Origin: Altericroceibacterium endophyticum
Lineage (GTDB): Bacteria > Pseudomonadota > Alphaproteobacteria > Sphingomonadales > Sphingomonadaceae
Assembly (NCBI RefSeq): GCF_009827595.1
Contig: NZ_WTYT01000001.1
Span: 496,001 to 560,000 of the forward strand
Direction: 5' to 3'
DNA: 64,000 nt
Shown: piece after piece, positions 21,095-28,674 of the stretch
Layout: every line of letters begins with the position of its first letter
Position numbering within the stretch: position 1 is the first letter of the stretch
Translations under genes and position numbers: made by a program
The notes under the pieces: model-generated
Database searches by the model: none
What the model was told of the DNA's origin: nothing
What the model saw: the letters and a program-made list of their open reading frames with translations, nothing else

Positions 21095-21484
21095 ATGCGC
21101 CGGCATCTGGCTGGCGCATGCCTTTTTTCTGCCATGGCATTGGCGGCATGCGGCGAGACCCAGCCTGTTGGCGGTCAGGACGATGCCGCCCATGTTGATT
21201 CAGAGATCGCGCAAAGCGCGCCCTACCCGGATTATGGCCCAGTCGAGTTGGAAGGTGATCAGGAACTGGCTGGGCCGAATGCCTGCAATCTGGCCCGCGC
21301 CGAACGGTTTGTCGGTCAGCTGGCCAATAGCGACACCCGCGCCAGACTGATGAAAGCGGTGGCGCCGCTGCTCAATATCCGCTGGGTTGGCCCCGGAATG
21401 GCGACAACGGATGATCTTCGGCCGGACCGGCTTAATGTGCATCTGAATGCAGGGAACACTATAACCCGCGTGACTTGCGGGTAG
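21095..21484 (+). CDS. Peptidase inhibitor I78-family lipoprotein
   Basis: About 129 aa from ATG 21095; an in-frame ATG at 21059 would add 12 residues. The N-terminus MRRHLAGACLFSAMALAACG is a signal peptide with lipobox LAAC, so the protein should be lipidated. The C-terminal half has the I78 inhibitor pattern: a Cys in NACNLARAERFVGQ, the basic loop DLRPDRLNVHLNAGNTI and the final TRVTCG Cys. Family members inhibit serine proteases; the target is unknown. Assignment is from pattern recognition. The stop lies 22-34 nt before the leuA leader peptide, so read-through transcription into leuA is possible. Confidence 0.8.
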   Translation: MRRHLAGACLFSAMALAACGETQPVGGQDDAAHVDSEIAQSAPYPDYGPVELEGDQELAGPNACNLARAERFVGQLANSDTRARLMKAVAPLLNIRWVGPGMATTDDLRPDRLNVHLNAGNTITRVTCG

Positions 21485-21506
21485 ACAAGACCGGGGCAAT
21501 TGCCAT

Positions 21507-21566
21507 ATGCAGCCCGTCATGACGCACCGCGAACTCCTATCGCTGCTTCGACTTACGCGCCCTTAG
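21507..21566 (+). CDS. leuL: Candidate leucine-rich leader peptide of leuA
   Basis: A very short frame upstream of leuA encodes MQPVMTHRELLSLLRLTRP (19 aa; 15 aa if it starts at ATG 21519). Five of the last eleven codons are Leu and include rare CTA, as expected of a ribosome-stalling attenuator peptide. A GGGG tract lies 10 nt before ATG 21507. The end of the frame is built into RNA stems (next entry). The symbol is by analogy with enteric leuL; the sequence is not homologous. Confidence 0.7.
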   Translation: MQPVMTHRELLSLLRLTRP

Positions 21567-21657
21567 GCGTGTTTTTTTGCCTGCGCATGTGACGTAGGCA
21601 CGCTGCCTAAGGGCTCCTTCAAAATCAGTCGAAATTGTTTCACGGCCCCTTGCCGTG
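21547..21657 (+). promoter_or_regulatory. Structured leuA leader (candidate attenuator)
   Basis: Several perfect stems can form. TTCGACT (21547-21553) pairs with AGTCGAA (21627-21633); GCCCTTAGGC (21559-21568), spanning the leader stop codon, pairs with GCCTAAGGGC (21605-21614); GCCTGCG (21579-21585) pairs with CGTAGGC (21593-21599). Competing with these is a terminator-like hairpin ACGCGCC-CTTA-GGCGTGT (21555-21572) followed by T6. A last hairpin CACGGC-CCCTT-GCCGTG (21641-21657) precedes leuA. Leader translation would decide which stems form. The exact on and off states cannot be settled by eye. Confidence 0.65.
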
Positions 21658-21686
21658 CCGCTCTCATGCGATAAGGCCATCTCATC

Positions 21687-23369
21687 ATGTCGATGCTCAA
21701 AAATCCCTCCCGTAAATACCGCCCCTTCCCGCAAATCGATCTGCCGGATCGTCAATGGCCGTCAAAGGTCATCACTCAGCCTCCCCGTTGGCTGTCGACC
21801 GATTTGCGCGATGGCAATCAATCGATCATCGACCCGATGGATGCGGTAAAGAAGAAGCGGTTTTTCGATCTGCTGCTGCAAGTAGGCGTAAAGGAAATCG
21901 AGGTAGGTTTTCCGAGTGCCGGCAAAACCGAATTCGATTTCATTCGCGGTCTGGTCGATCAGAACGAGATCCCTGAAGATGTGACGGTTCAGGTGCTGAC
22001 CCAGTCACGCGAGGATCTGATCACACGCAGTTTCGAAAGCCTGACCGGCATTCACGCGGCGATCGTTCATCTCTACAATGCCGTTTCCCCGGCATGGCGC
22101 GAAATCGTCTTCAAGATGAGCCGGGAAGAAGTGAAGCAGATCGCCAGCAAGGGCGCAAAAATCCTGCGCGATCAGGCGGCGGCCAATCCCGGTACGCACT
22201 GGCAGTTTGAATATTCACCGGAAACCTTCTCAACCGCGGAAATCGATTTCTCGATCGAGGTTTGCGAAGAAGTGATGGATGTTCTTCAGCCCACGCCAGA
22301 AAATCCGGTGATCCTGAACCTGCCCGCCACGGTCGAAGCAGCAACGCCGAATATCTATGCGGATCAGATCGAATATTTCTGCCGCAATCTGCCCAACCGG
22401 GAAAGTGCGGTAATTTCCCTGCATACCCATAATGACCGCGGAACCGGCGTCGCGGCGGCTGAGCTGGGCCTGATGGCCGGTGCTGACCGCGTCGAAGGCT
22501 GCCTGTTCGGCAATGGGGAACGGACTGGCAATTGCTGCCTCGTGACTGTGGCGCTCAATATGTACACGCAAGGGATCGATCCCGGCCTCGACTTTTCCGA
22601 TATCGACAAGATTATCGAAACGGTCGAATATTGTAACCAGATCCCCGTTCATCAGCGGCACCCCTATGGCGGCGAACTGGTTTTCACGGCCTTTTCGGGC
22701 AGCCATCAGGATGCGATCAAGAAAGGCTTCGCCGCTCAGGAAGAGCGCAATGACGAATTGTGGCGCGTGCCCTATCTGCCAATCGACCCCGCCGATCTGG
22801 GGCGCAATTACGAAGCGGTGATCCGCGTTAATTCGCAAAGCGGCAAAGGCGGCTTCGCCTGGGTACTGGAGCAGAATCAGGGCCTGAAATTGCCCAAGAA
22901 GCTGCAGGCAGATTTTTCGCGCTATGTTCAGAACAAGGCCGATCAACTGAGCCGTGAATTGAATGCCGATGATATCTGGGATGTGTTCCGCGACAGCTAT
23001 GCAATCGAAGGCGACAACCGGCGTTTTTGCCTGATTGATTACGAAGAAGGCCGCGCCTCCGATGGCACCCGGATCTTCACGGGTATCGTGAAAGTCGACG
23101 GTGTCGAACAGCGCATCAGCGGCCGGGGCAAGGGTCTTGTGTCCTCCGTCTTGTCCACGCTGCACGACAATTTCGGCGTTTCGCTTGAAGTGACGGATTA
23201 TACCGAACACGCCATTGGCGGCGGCGCCGATGCCCGTGCGGTCACATATCTCGAATGCGTGACGCCCGATGGTCGCACAATCTGGGGCGTCGGCATCGAT
23301 GAAGACGTCGCCACCTCCAGTGTGAGAGCCATTCTGAGCGCTGCCAACGGGCTCATCCGGTTGGCCTGA
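21687..23369 (+). CDS. leuA: 2-isopropylmalate synthase (long form)
   Basis: First committed step of leucine synthesis, acetyl-CoA plus 2-oxoisovalerate; 560 aa, the longer LeuA type. The catalytic TIM barrel (residues about 30-310) has STDLRDGNQSIIDPMD with the metal-binding Asp, EVGFPSAGKTEFDF, and the HxH metal site in ISLHTHNDRGTGVAA. The C-terminal LeuA allosteric domain (about 430-560) ends with EHAIGGGADARAVTYLE and GVGIDEDVATSSVRA; it binds leucine for feedback inhibition. The start ATG 21687 follows GATAAGG; ATG 21693 is an alternative. The upstream leader suggests attenuation by leucine supply. The other leu genes are not in the window. Confidence 0.97.
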   Translation: MSMLKNPSRKYRPFPQIDLPDRQWPSKVITQPPRWLSTDLRDGNQSIIDPMDAVKKKRFFDLLLQVGVKEIEVGFPSAGKTEFDFIRGLVDQNEIPEDVTVQVLTQSREDLITRSFESLTGIHAAIVHLYNAVSPAWREIVFKMSREEVKQIASKGAKILRDQAAANPGTHWQFEYSPETFSTAEIDFSIEVCEEVMDVLQPTPENPVILNLPATVEAATPNIYADQIEYFCRNLPNRESAVISLHTHNDRGTGVAAAELGLMAGADRVEGCLFGNGERTGNCCLVTVALNMYTQGIDPGLDFSDIDKIIETVEYCNQIPVHQRHPYGGELVFTAFSGSHQDAIKKGFAAQEERNDELWRVPYLPIDPADLGRNYEAVIRVNSQSGKGGFAWVLEQNQGLKLPKKLQADFSRYVQNKADQLSRELNADDIWDVFRDSYAIEGDNRRFCLIDYEEGRASDGTRIFTGIVKVDGVEQRISGRGKGLVSSVLSTLHDNFGVSLEVTDYTEHAIGGGADARAVTYLECVTPDGRTIWGVGIDEDVATSSVRAILSAANGLIRLA

Positions 23370-23949
23370 ATAGATTGGGAATGGCGGGCTTGCCGGATAG
23401 TTGCGCGGCAAGTTCGCCTTCCATTTCTGCCCACATATGGTCGGCAAACATATCCAGTTCGATAATTGGCGGACTGGAGACTGGTGCAGATGTGTAATTC
23501 GGATCCTTGCGATTGAGGCTATTGCGCATGCGGCGGCTGAGCAGCAAACGCCGCAAAGCCCGCTGAATGAGGTCGATCCGATACAGCGCATGGATGCGCG
23601 CAGCAGCAAGATTGCTCCGGCGCTCTTTCGCCCAACTTGCTTCAACCATGCTCAGGCGTTCACACACCAGAGTATTGTAATTGGGGTGAGGACCGCGATG
23701 CAGGGGTAGTCCCAATTGCCAAGCGCCCTGCTCCAGGCAGGGCAGCAATATGCCGTTTTTTCTGAAATCCGAAAAAGCGCGGCGATTAAATCCAATGCTC
23801 TCCAGAAATGGGCCGAAAACGCCATCGACCATCACAGCGCAGGGCAGAATATGATGTTTCTGAAGTGCGGGATTATAATCGGGATTACCGGGAATATTTA
23901 CATGTCGAAAATGCAGGACGCTTCGGCATACGTCATCCCTATCCTGCAT
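23353..23949 (-). CDS. AHH-family HNH/EndoVII-like nuclease domain protein
   Basis: About 198 aa from ATG 23949, which has GGCGGGGG before it; the open frame extends to 23997. The central region LQKHHILPCAVMVDGVFGPF, then IGFNRRAFSDFRKNGILLPC, then LHRGPHPNYN, matches the AHH family (a branch of the HNH/EndoVII nucleases) with its paired His and an H-x-x-x-N/H element. The C-terminal 100 residues are helical and charged. AHH domains are often toxin modules, but this protein has no secretion domain. It overlaps the end of a DUF4261-like gene by about 11 nt, so both are in one transcript. Nuclease activity is inferred, not shown. Confidence 0.7.
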   Translation of the reverse strand: MQDRDDVCRSVLHFRHVNIPGNPDYNPALQKHHILPCAVMVDGVFGPFLESIGFNRRAFSDFRKNGILLPCLEQGAWQLGLPLHRGPHPNYNTLVCERLSMVEASWAKERRSNLAAARIHALYRIDLIQRALRRLLLSRRMRNSLNRKDPNYTSAPVSSPPIIELDMFADHMWAEMEGELAAQLSGKPAIPNLFRPTG

Positions 23950-24754
23950 GGCCCCCGCCGGGGTAACCTTCCGCGGCCACGCGGACGAAGAAACCATTGT
24001 TTGAAGGTATCAGGAATAAGCGCGGCATATCAGCGAGGCTGGCAAAGGATTTCGCCGTAATCGGCCCATTCTCGATAACCCAATGGATGAGACGCAAAGC
24101 GATTTTCTGGCTTGCATCAGGGTAGTTTTGCACCAGCTCTGGCTCTAAGCGAAGCTCCTGCCCGATCAATAGAGCCAGGCCCTGCGTTTGAAAGCCACCA
24201 TCAGGCATGGTCGCAAAAGCGGTCAGGCCGGCCGCCGGGAACGGTCCTCCCGATAGCCAGACGGTAACAGCCTTGCGATAAAACTGTGCTTCAATCAAAC
24301 TGCGTGCGCCGTGCCAGGCGACCGCCCGGACATCTTTGAGCCAGGTTAATTTGGCCGCGAGCCCCGCCAGTCCGCGCACGACAGGCGGCATAGCAATCGA
24401 ACTTTGCAGATGCGGGCTCGGCATCAAAGTGATCGACTTATAGCCCGCAGGATATATCTCCTCGTCAAAGCCGAAACGGTATTGATACTCTGGCGCCTTG
24501 TCTGATTCCCCCGGTGCTATTCCGATGATATCGAAGGTCAGCCCATTCATCAGCAGTTCTGCCGATTCGGATGTTGGCCATTCATGCGCGCTGGAATAGC
24601 TGATTTCTCCACCAGCATTCTCTGCTCGCTCGGTCACGGCAAAACCGCCGGCATTTTGGGAAAGTCGCTGCAGATCGGAAAAATGCGGACGATTATCGCG
24701 ATCGAACAACAGGGATACAGCCAGACTTCCTGAATGTCCGCGGGCGAGTGTCAT
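23939..24754 (-). CDS. DUF4261-like protein of unknown function
   Basis: 271 aa, cytosolic, no signal peptide or membrane segment. The second half has the look of the DUF4261 family: an aromatic/Trp-containing helix (KDVRAVAWHGARSLIEAQFY), then VTVWLSGGPFPAAGLTAFA and DGGFQTQGLALLIGQELRLE. The first half (LAVSLLFDRDNRPHFSDLQR) is a beta-alpha segment shared with that family. The last 80 residues include SQKIALRLIHWVIENGPITA. No catalytic motif is evident. It overlaps the AHH nuclease-like gene downstream and diverges from recJ. A guardian or immunity role is conceivable from context only. Confidence 0.65.
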   Translation of the reverse strand: MTLARGHSGSLAVSLLFDRDNRPHFSDLQRLSQNAGGFAVTERAENAGGEISYSSAHEWPTSESAELLMNGLTFDIIGIAPGESDKAPEYQYRFGFDEEIYPAGYKSITLMPSPHLQSSIAMPPVVRGLAGLAAKLTWLKDVRAVAWHGARSLIEAQFYRKAVTVWLSGGPFPAAGLTAFATMPDGGFQTQGLALLIGQELRLEPELVQNYPDASQKIALRLIHWVIENGPITAKSFASLADMPRLFLIPSNNGFFVRVAAEGYPGGGHAG

Positions 24755-25018
24755 TACAGTTCTGGCTCCAAGTCTCAGCTTCTTTTAGAGCCATCACCCC
24801 CCGTTTTGCAAACAGTAGTGATAATAAAACACGAAGATGAGACGTTAGCGCGCAATCTTTTTGGGATCACGAATTCGAGGTTAATTCGGCTCATCGCAGG
24901 GTTATCGAGGCGGCGATTCATAGCGTGATCTGGCGCTTTATCCTGCCAAATTCCACAGACTCTCTGAAAAACCGCTCGTTGCCTTTCGCTCCGCGAGAAG
25001 CTGGTCTAAGCGCAGACT
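24755..25018. other. Divergent intergenic region, DUF4261-like gene / recJ
   Basis: 264 bp without a convincing gene. It must hold promoters for both directions; no strong hexamer pair, operator or RNA structure was recognised, and no LexA box was found. Confidence 0.4.
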
Positions 25019-26797
25019 ATGCAGTCTTCTTCTTCGATATTGGGTGTAGAAAAATCTCTGTCCGGCCGGCGCTGGCAATGGCGCGGCGGCAATATGGAGT
25101 TTTCCGGCACAATCGGGCTGGAGGAGGATATCGTCACGCAGCTGCTCCTGTCGCGCGGTGTCGATGAGTCTGACCTCGCACGGCATCGAAGCCCCAGCCT
25201 GCGCAGCTTCCTGCCTGACCCATCATGTTTCCGCGACATGGATAATGCTGCGAAACGCATCGGCGACAGCATTCTGAAGCGTGAGCACGTCACAATCTAT
25301 GGTGATTATGATGTGGATGGCGCCACCAGCGCCGCCCTGCTCATCAGGCTGTATCGCATGCTCGGCCACGAGGCGGATTATTACATCCCCGACCGCCTGC
25401 TGGAAGGATACGGACCCAGCGGCGAAGCGCTGGTGAGACTGGGCCAGCAAGGGTCCAGTCTGGTGGTGACTGTAGATTGCGGCGCCATGGCCTATGACGC
25501 ACTGGCCCAGGCGCATCAGGCGGGCGTGGAGGTGATTGTGGTGGACCACCACAAATGCTCAGCCGAACTTCCGCAAGCATTGGCACTCGTTAACCCCAAC
25601 CGGCTCGATGAAAGTGATCAGGGCGCGGAACATGGACACATGGCAGCCGTGGGCGTCGCCTTCGTGCTCGCAGTCGCGGTGGTACGTTATTTACGGTCTG
25701 AGGGGTTCTTTGCTGACAAGAAAGAGCCCGACCTGCTCTCACTCCTTGATCTGGTGGCGCTGGGCACAGTCGCAGATGTCGCTGCAATCAAGGGCCTGAA
25801 CCGTGCCTTTGTTGCACAAGGCCTAAAAGTCATGAGCAAGCGCGCCAATATCGGCCTGTCCGCGCTGATCGATGCCAGCAGACTGACACGCGCACCAACC
25901 TGTTCTGATTGCGGCTTTGCCCTCGGCCCACGCATAAATGCCGGCGGCCGTGTCGGCGAATCCACTCTGGGCGTGCGCCTGCTGACCACCAACGACCCGG
26001 AGGAAGCGCGGCAAATCGCAGCCCAGCTCTCTGAGCTGAATGAAGACCGGCGCGCCATTGAGGCGGCCGTGCAGGAGGAAGCCGAAAGCCAGCTTTCGGG
26101 TCAACACAACCGCGCGGTTCAGGTTGTCGCCGGCCATGGCTGGCATCCGGGCGTTATCGGAATCGTCGCCGGGCGAATCAAGGAAAAGACAGGAAAGCCT
26201 ACACTTGTCATCGCGCTCGACACGGAAACGGGACAAGGCAAGGGATCAGGCCGATCGATCAGCGGTGTCGATCTGGGTGCCGCCATCATTGGCGCGAAGG
26301 ACAGCGGACTGCTGGTGGCTGGGGGCGGACATGCCATGGCGGCCGGACTGACAGTCGAAGAATCGCAGCTCTCGGCCTTGACCGACTGGCTCGAGGAAAG
26401 ACTCGCCTCGGCAGTTGCAAAAGCTTCCGAAAATATGGCTTTCACGCTTGATCTCTCGCTGGCGCCGGGCGGGCTGAACGCGGATTTGGTCGAAACACTG
26501 GATAGCGCCGGGCCCTTTGGCGTGGGCTGGCCGGGACCGAGAATCGCAGTCGGCCCGGTCTATGTGGTGAAAGCGGATATTGTCGGCAAAGATCATCTGC
26601 GGGTGATCGCGCGCGGTCATGATGGAGGCTCTTTCAAGGCAATCGCCTTTCGCGCTGCGGAAACGGATATGGGGCAGGCGATTCTGCATGGCAGTGCCGG
26701 GCGGCAATTGTGGCTGGCCGGGCGGGCAAAAATTGATGATTGGGGCAAACAGCGTCAGGCGGAATTGCATCTGGAGGATGCAGCCTGGGCAAATTGA
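25019..26797 (+). CDS. recJ: Single-stranded-DNA-specific exonuclease RecJ
   Basis: 5'-3' ssDNA exonuclease of recombination and mismatch repair, 592 aa. The DHH phosphoesterase core has VTIYGDYDVDGATSAALLIR (about residues 91-110), VVTVDCGAMAYDALAQA, and the VIVVDHHKC motif (about 176-184). Further on are LLDLVALGTVADVAAIKGLN and the DHHA1 domain with INAGGRVGESTLGVRLL and GIVAGRIKEKTGKPTLV. The C-terminal OB-fold extends to the stop. The N-terminus MQSSSSILGVEKSLSGRRWQ is typical of sphingomonads. It is divergent from the DUF4261-like gene. Confidence 0.97.
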   Translation: MQSSSSILGVEKSLSGRRWQWRGGNMEFSGTIGLEEDIVTQLLLSRGVDESDLARHRSPSLRSFLPDPSCFRDMDNAAKRIGDSILKREHVTIYGDYDVDGATSAALLIRLYRMLGHEADYYIPDRLLEGYGPSGEALVRLGQQGSSLVVTVDCGAMAYDALAQAHQAGVEVIVVDHHKCSAELPQALALVNPNRLDESDQGAEHGHMAAVGVAFVLAVAVVRYLRSEGFFADKKEPDLLSLLDLVALGTVADVAAIKGLNRAFVAQGLKVMSKRANIGLSALIDASRLTRAPTCSDCGFALGPRINAGGRVGESTLGVRLLTTNDPEEARQIAAQLSELNEDRRAIEAAVQEEAESQLSGQHNRAVQVVAGHGWHPGVIGIVAGRIKEKTGKPTLVIALDTETGQGKGSGRSISGVDLGAAIIGAKDSGLLVAGGGHAMAAGLTVEESQLSALTDWLEERLASAVAKASENMAFTLDLSLAPGGLNADLVETLDSAGPFGVGWPGPRIAVGPVYVVKADIVGKDHLRVIARGHDGGSFKAIAFRAAETDMGQAILHGSAGRQLWLAGRAKIDDWGKQRQAELHLEDAAWAN

Positions 26798-26818
26798 ACC
26801 TTGTGTTACAATTTGGGG

Positions 26819-26847
26819 TTGACCGCGCGGGATGCCCCCCCTAATTG
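26819..26847 (+). promoter_or_regulatory. Promoter of the tRNA-Glu pair
   Basis: TTGACC (26819-26824), 17-bp spacer, TAATTG (26842-26847). The predicted start is about 10 nt before the first tRNA-Glu. Confidence 0.65.
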
Positions 26848-26865
26848 CACGCCTCGCACCGCGAC

Positions 26866-26941
26866 GGCCCCTTCGTCTAGCGGTCTAGGACGCGGCCCTT
26901 TCACGGCTGAAACACGGGTTCGATTCCCGTAGGGGTCACCA
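26866..26941 (+). tRNA. tRNA-Glu (UUC), copy 1
   Basis: 76 nt including encoded CCA. Seven-bp acceptor stem GGCCCCT/AGGGGTC, anticodon loop with TTC in CCTTTCACGG, T-loop GGTTCGATTCC. Its D-loop has one extra C (GCGGTCTAGG) compared with the second copy. Confidence 0.97.
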
Positions 26942-26979
26942 CGGTGCGTAGAGATTTCAGAATTAACATTCGAAATCTT

Positions 26980-27054
26980 GGCCCCTTCGTCTAGCGGTTA
27001 GGACGCGGCCCTTTCACGGCTGAAACACGGGTTCGATTCCCGTAGGGGTCACCA
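26980..27054 (+). tRNA. tRNA-Glu (UUC), copy 2
   Basis: 75 nt including CCA. Identical to copy 1 except for the D-loop, which reads GCGGTTAGG and lacks one C. The two genes are 38 nt apart and probably form one precursor. Confidence 0.97.
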
Positions 27055-27401
27055 CTCCTCATATTTCAAAAAATGCGAAGTGGTGCTTTCACGCACCGAA
27101 CCGCAGCTTATGGCAGAGCTTCGTTTACCGAATCTGGCCTGTGATATCTTTTTGAATCATCACATCATGGGCGGCGATATAACGCGCTAACAGCCCCTCT
27201 CACTATCCCTTGCAATACCTCACCCCCGCACGGGTTTCATGGTAATTCCTACGCTAAAAATCGCGCCCTCTGCACGCAGCGCGACGGTGCGATCCATTCT
27301 GCTGTTTCCAGTGCGGAATGATCGTGCAGAATGAAACAAATTCGGTCTGGCTCCTCTTTAAGCTGGCGCTAATCGCGTAGGGTGCTAAAGGCGCCCCCGC
27401 T
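27055..27401 (+). other. Intergenic region between tRNA-Glu and phoR
   Basis: 347 bp. A short hairpin GGTGC-TTTCAC-GCACC (about 27081-27096) follows the tRNAs. No convincing gene, PHO box or terminator was recognised; the phoR promoter must lie here. Confidence 0.4.
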
Positions 27402-28583
27402 ATGAGCGAAAGCCGACACATACCTTGGGCCGGTATCTTTTTGGCCCTGGCCGCCGGTTTGGGCATGCTGGTTGCTGGCGCGGGCTTCTGGCTTTCCGTG
27501 GGCGTAGTGGCCGTATGGATCGGCTCTTTCTGGATTTCCGCCGCACCACCTCAGACGATCCCCGCCCCCATCGACAGTATGAAGCTGACCCGCACGGGAA
27601 TGCGCAGCCTGATTGAACATTCGGGCCTGCCCTTGCTGCTGCTGGACGGAAGCCGGATCATCATTGCCAATTCGGCGGCACGCGAAGTGCTGGGCCGCCA
27701 TGTCATCGGACAGGATGCCCGCGTTGCCTTTCGCCATCCTTCGGCAGTCGAGCTGCTTGGCCGTGACAAGGGGGGCAGCGTGACGATCAAGGGGCTCGCT
27801 GGGCCACGCAGTATCTGGCAAATGACGCGTCAGCCCGTCGATGGTCGCTATTGGCTGATTGAATTGGTCAATCGGACGGCAGAGGCTGACATCAGCCGCG
27901 CCCATACAGATTTCGTCGCCAACGCCAGTCATGAATTGCGAACGCCGCTCGCTTCCATCATCGGCTATATCGAGACGCTCGCCGATGAAGGGGAAGATGT
28001 CGACCCTAAGATGGCGGCCAAATTCTATAACACGGTCCTGCGTGAGGCACGGCGGCTGCAGAACCTTGTCGATGATCTCATGTCACTGTCCCGGGTGGAG
28101 GCAGAAAAACACGATCAACCCAGTGAAAAATTACTGCTCGGGCCGCTGGTCAAACAGGCCGCCACCGACGGCGCTGGTCCGCGGCGCGCCGAAAGACTGA
28201 AATACCTGCCCTCCACCGACAATTTGCCGATCAGGGGCGAGCGTCAGCAATTGGAACAGCTCGTTCGCAATCTGGTCGATAACGGCCTGAAATATGGCTC
28301 TGCGGATGGTGTGGTCACCGTTTCGCTATCGCGTGATGAACGTGATATGGCCGTCCTCACTGTCGCCGATCAGGGAGAAGGCATCGCACCGGAACATATT
28401 CCGCATCTTACCCGCCGGTTCTATCGCACCGATCCGGGGCGCAGCCGCGCCGCCGGCGGCACTGGTCTTGGCCTCGCGATTGTCAAACATATCGTGGAAA
28501 GGCACCGCGGAAAGCTCGACATTACGAGCAAGCAAGGTCAGGGGACCACCATCATTGTCAAGATCCCTACGATTACCGAGTAG
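27402..28583 (+). CDS. phoR: Phosphate regulon sensor histidine kinase PhoR
   Basis: Membrane histidine kinase of the phosphate two-component system, 393 aa. Two hydrophobic segments lie at residues about 9-50, followed by a PAS-like domain (about 65-165). The H-box NASHELRTPLASIIGYIETL (about 174-193) holds the phosphorylated His, and the ATPase domain has NLVDNGLKYG (N-box), VADQGEGIAPEHI and GGTGLGLAIVKHIVERHRGK (G-boxes). Like other PhoR proteins it has no large periplasmic domain and would sense phosphate through PstSCAB and PhoU, which are encoded directly downstream. PhoB is the last gene of the same cluster. Confidence 0.95.
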   Translation: MSESRHIPWAGIFLALAAGLGMLVAGAGFWLSVGVVAVWIGSFWISAAPPQTIPAPIDSMKLTRTGMRSLIEHSGLPLLLLDGSRIIIANSAAREVLGRHVIGQDARVAFRHPSAVELLGRDKGGSVTIKGLAGPRSIWQMTRQPVDGRYWLIELVNRTAEADISRAHTDFVANASHELRTPLASIIGYIETLADEGEDVDPKMAAKFYNTVLREARRLQNLVDDLMSLSRVEAEKHDQPSEKLLLGPLVKQAATDGAGPRRAERLKYLPSTDNLPIRGERQQLEQLVRNLVDNGLKYGSADGVVTVSLSRDERDMAVLTVADQGEGIAPEHIPHLTRRFYRTDPGRSRAAGGTGLGLAIVKHIVERHRGKLDITSKQGQGTTIIVKIPTITE

Positions 28584-28592
28584 AACGCCGCG

Positions 28593-28621
28593 TTGTCATG
28601 ACTGTGTCACATATTTTTCAC
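28593..28621 (+). promoter_or_regulatory. PHO box upstream of pstS
   Basis: Three 7-bp direct repeats spaced exactly 11 bp apart: TTGTCAT (28593-28599), GTGTCAC (28604-28610) and TTTTCAC (28615-28621). This matches the PhoB-binding 7+4 pattern of PHO boxes. It begins 10 nt after the phoR stop and ends 53 nt before pstS. Confidence 0.85.
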
Positions 28622-28674
28622 ATTGGCGTTTCGACGATCGCCCAGATGCGATAGAAATGACAGGAGACCTCACC

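Noticed and set aside
22230-23645. 471-aa minus-strand frame over leuA
   Set aside because: Shadow of leuA caused by high GC codon bias; its protein has no family features.
26866-27054. tRNA-Glu pair as an integration (att) site
   Set aside because: No integrase, direct repeat of the tRNA 3' end or foreign genes nearby; the neighbours are housekeeping genes.
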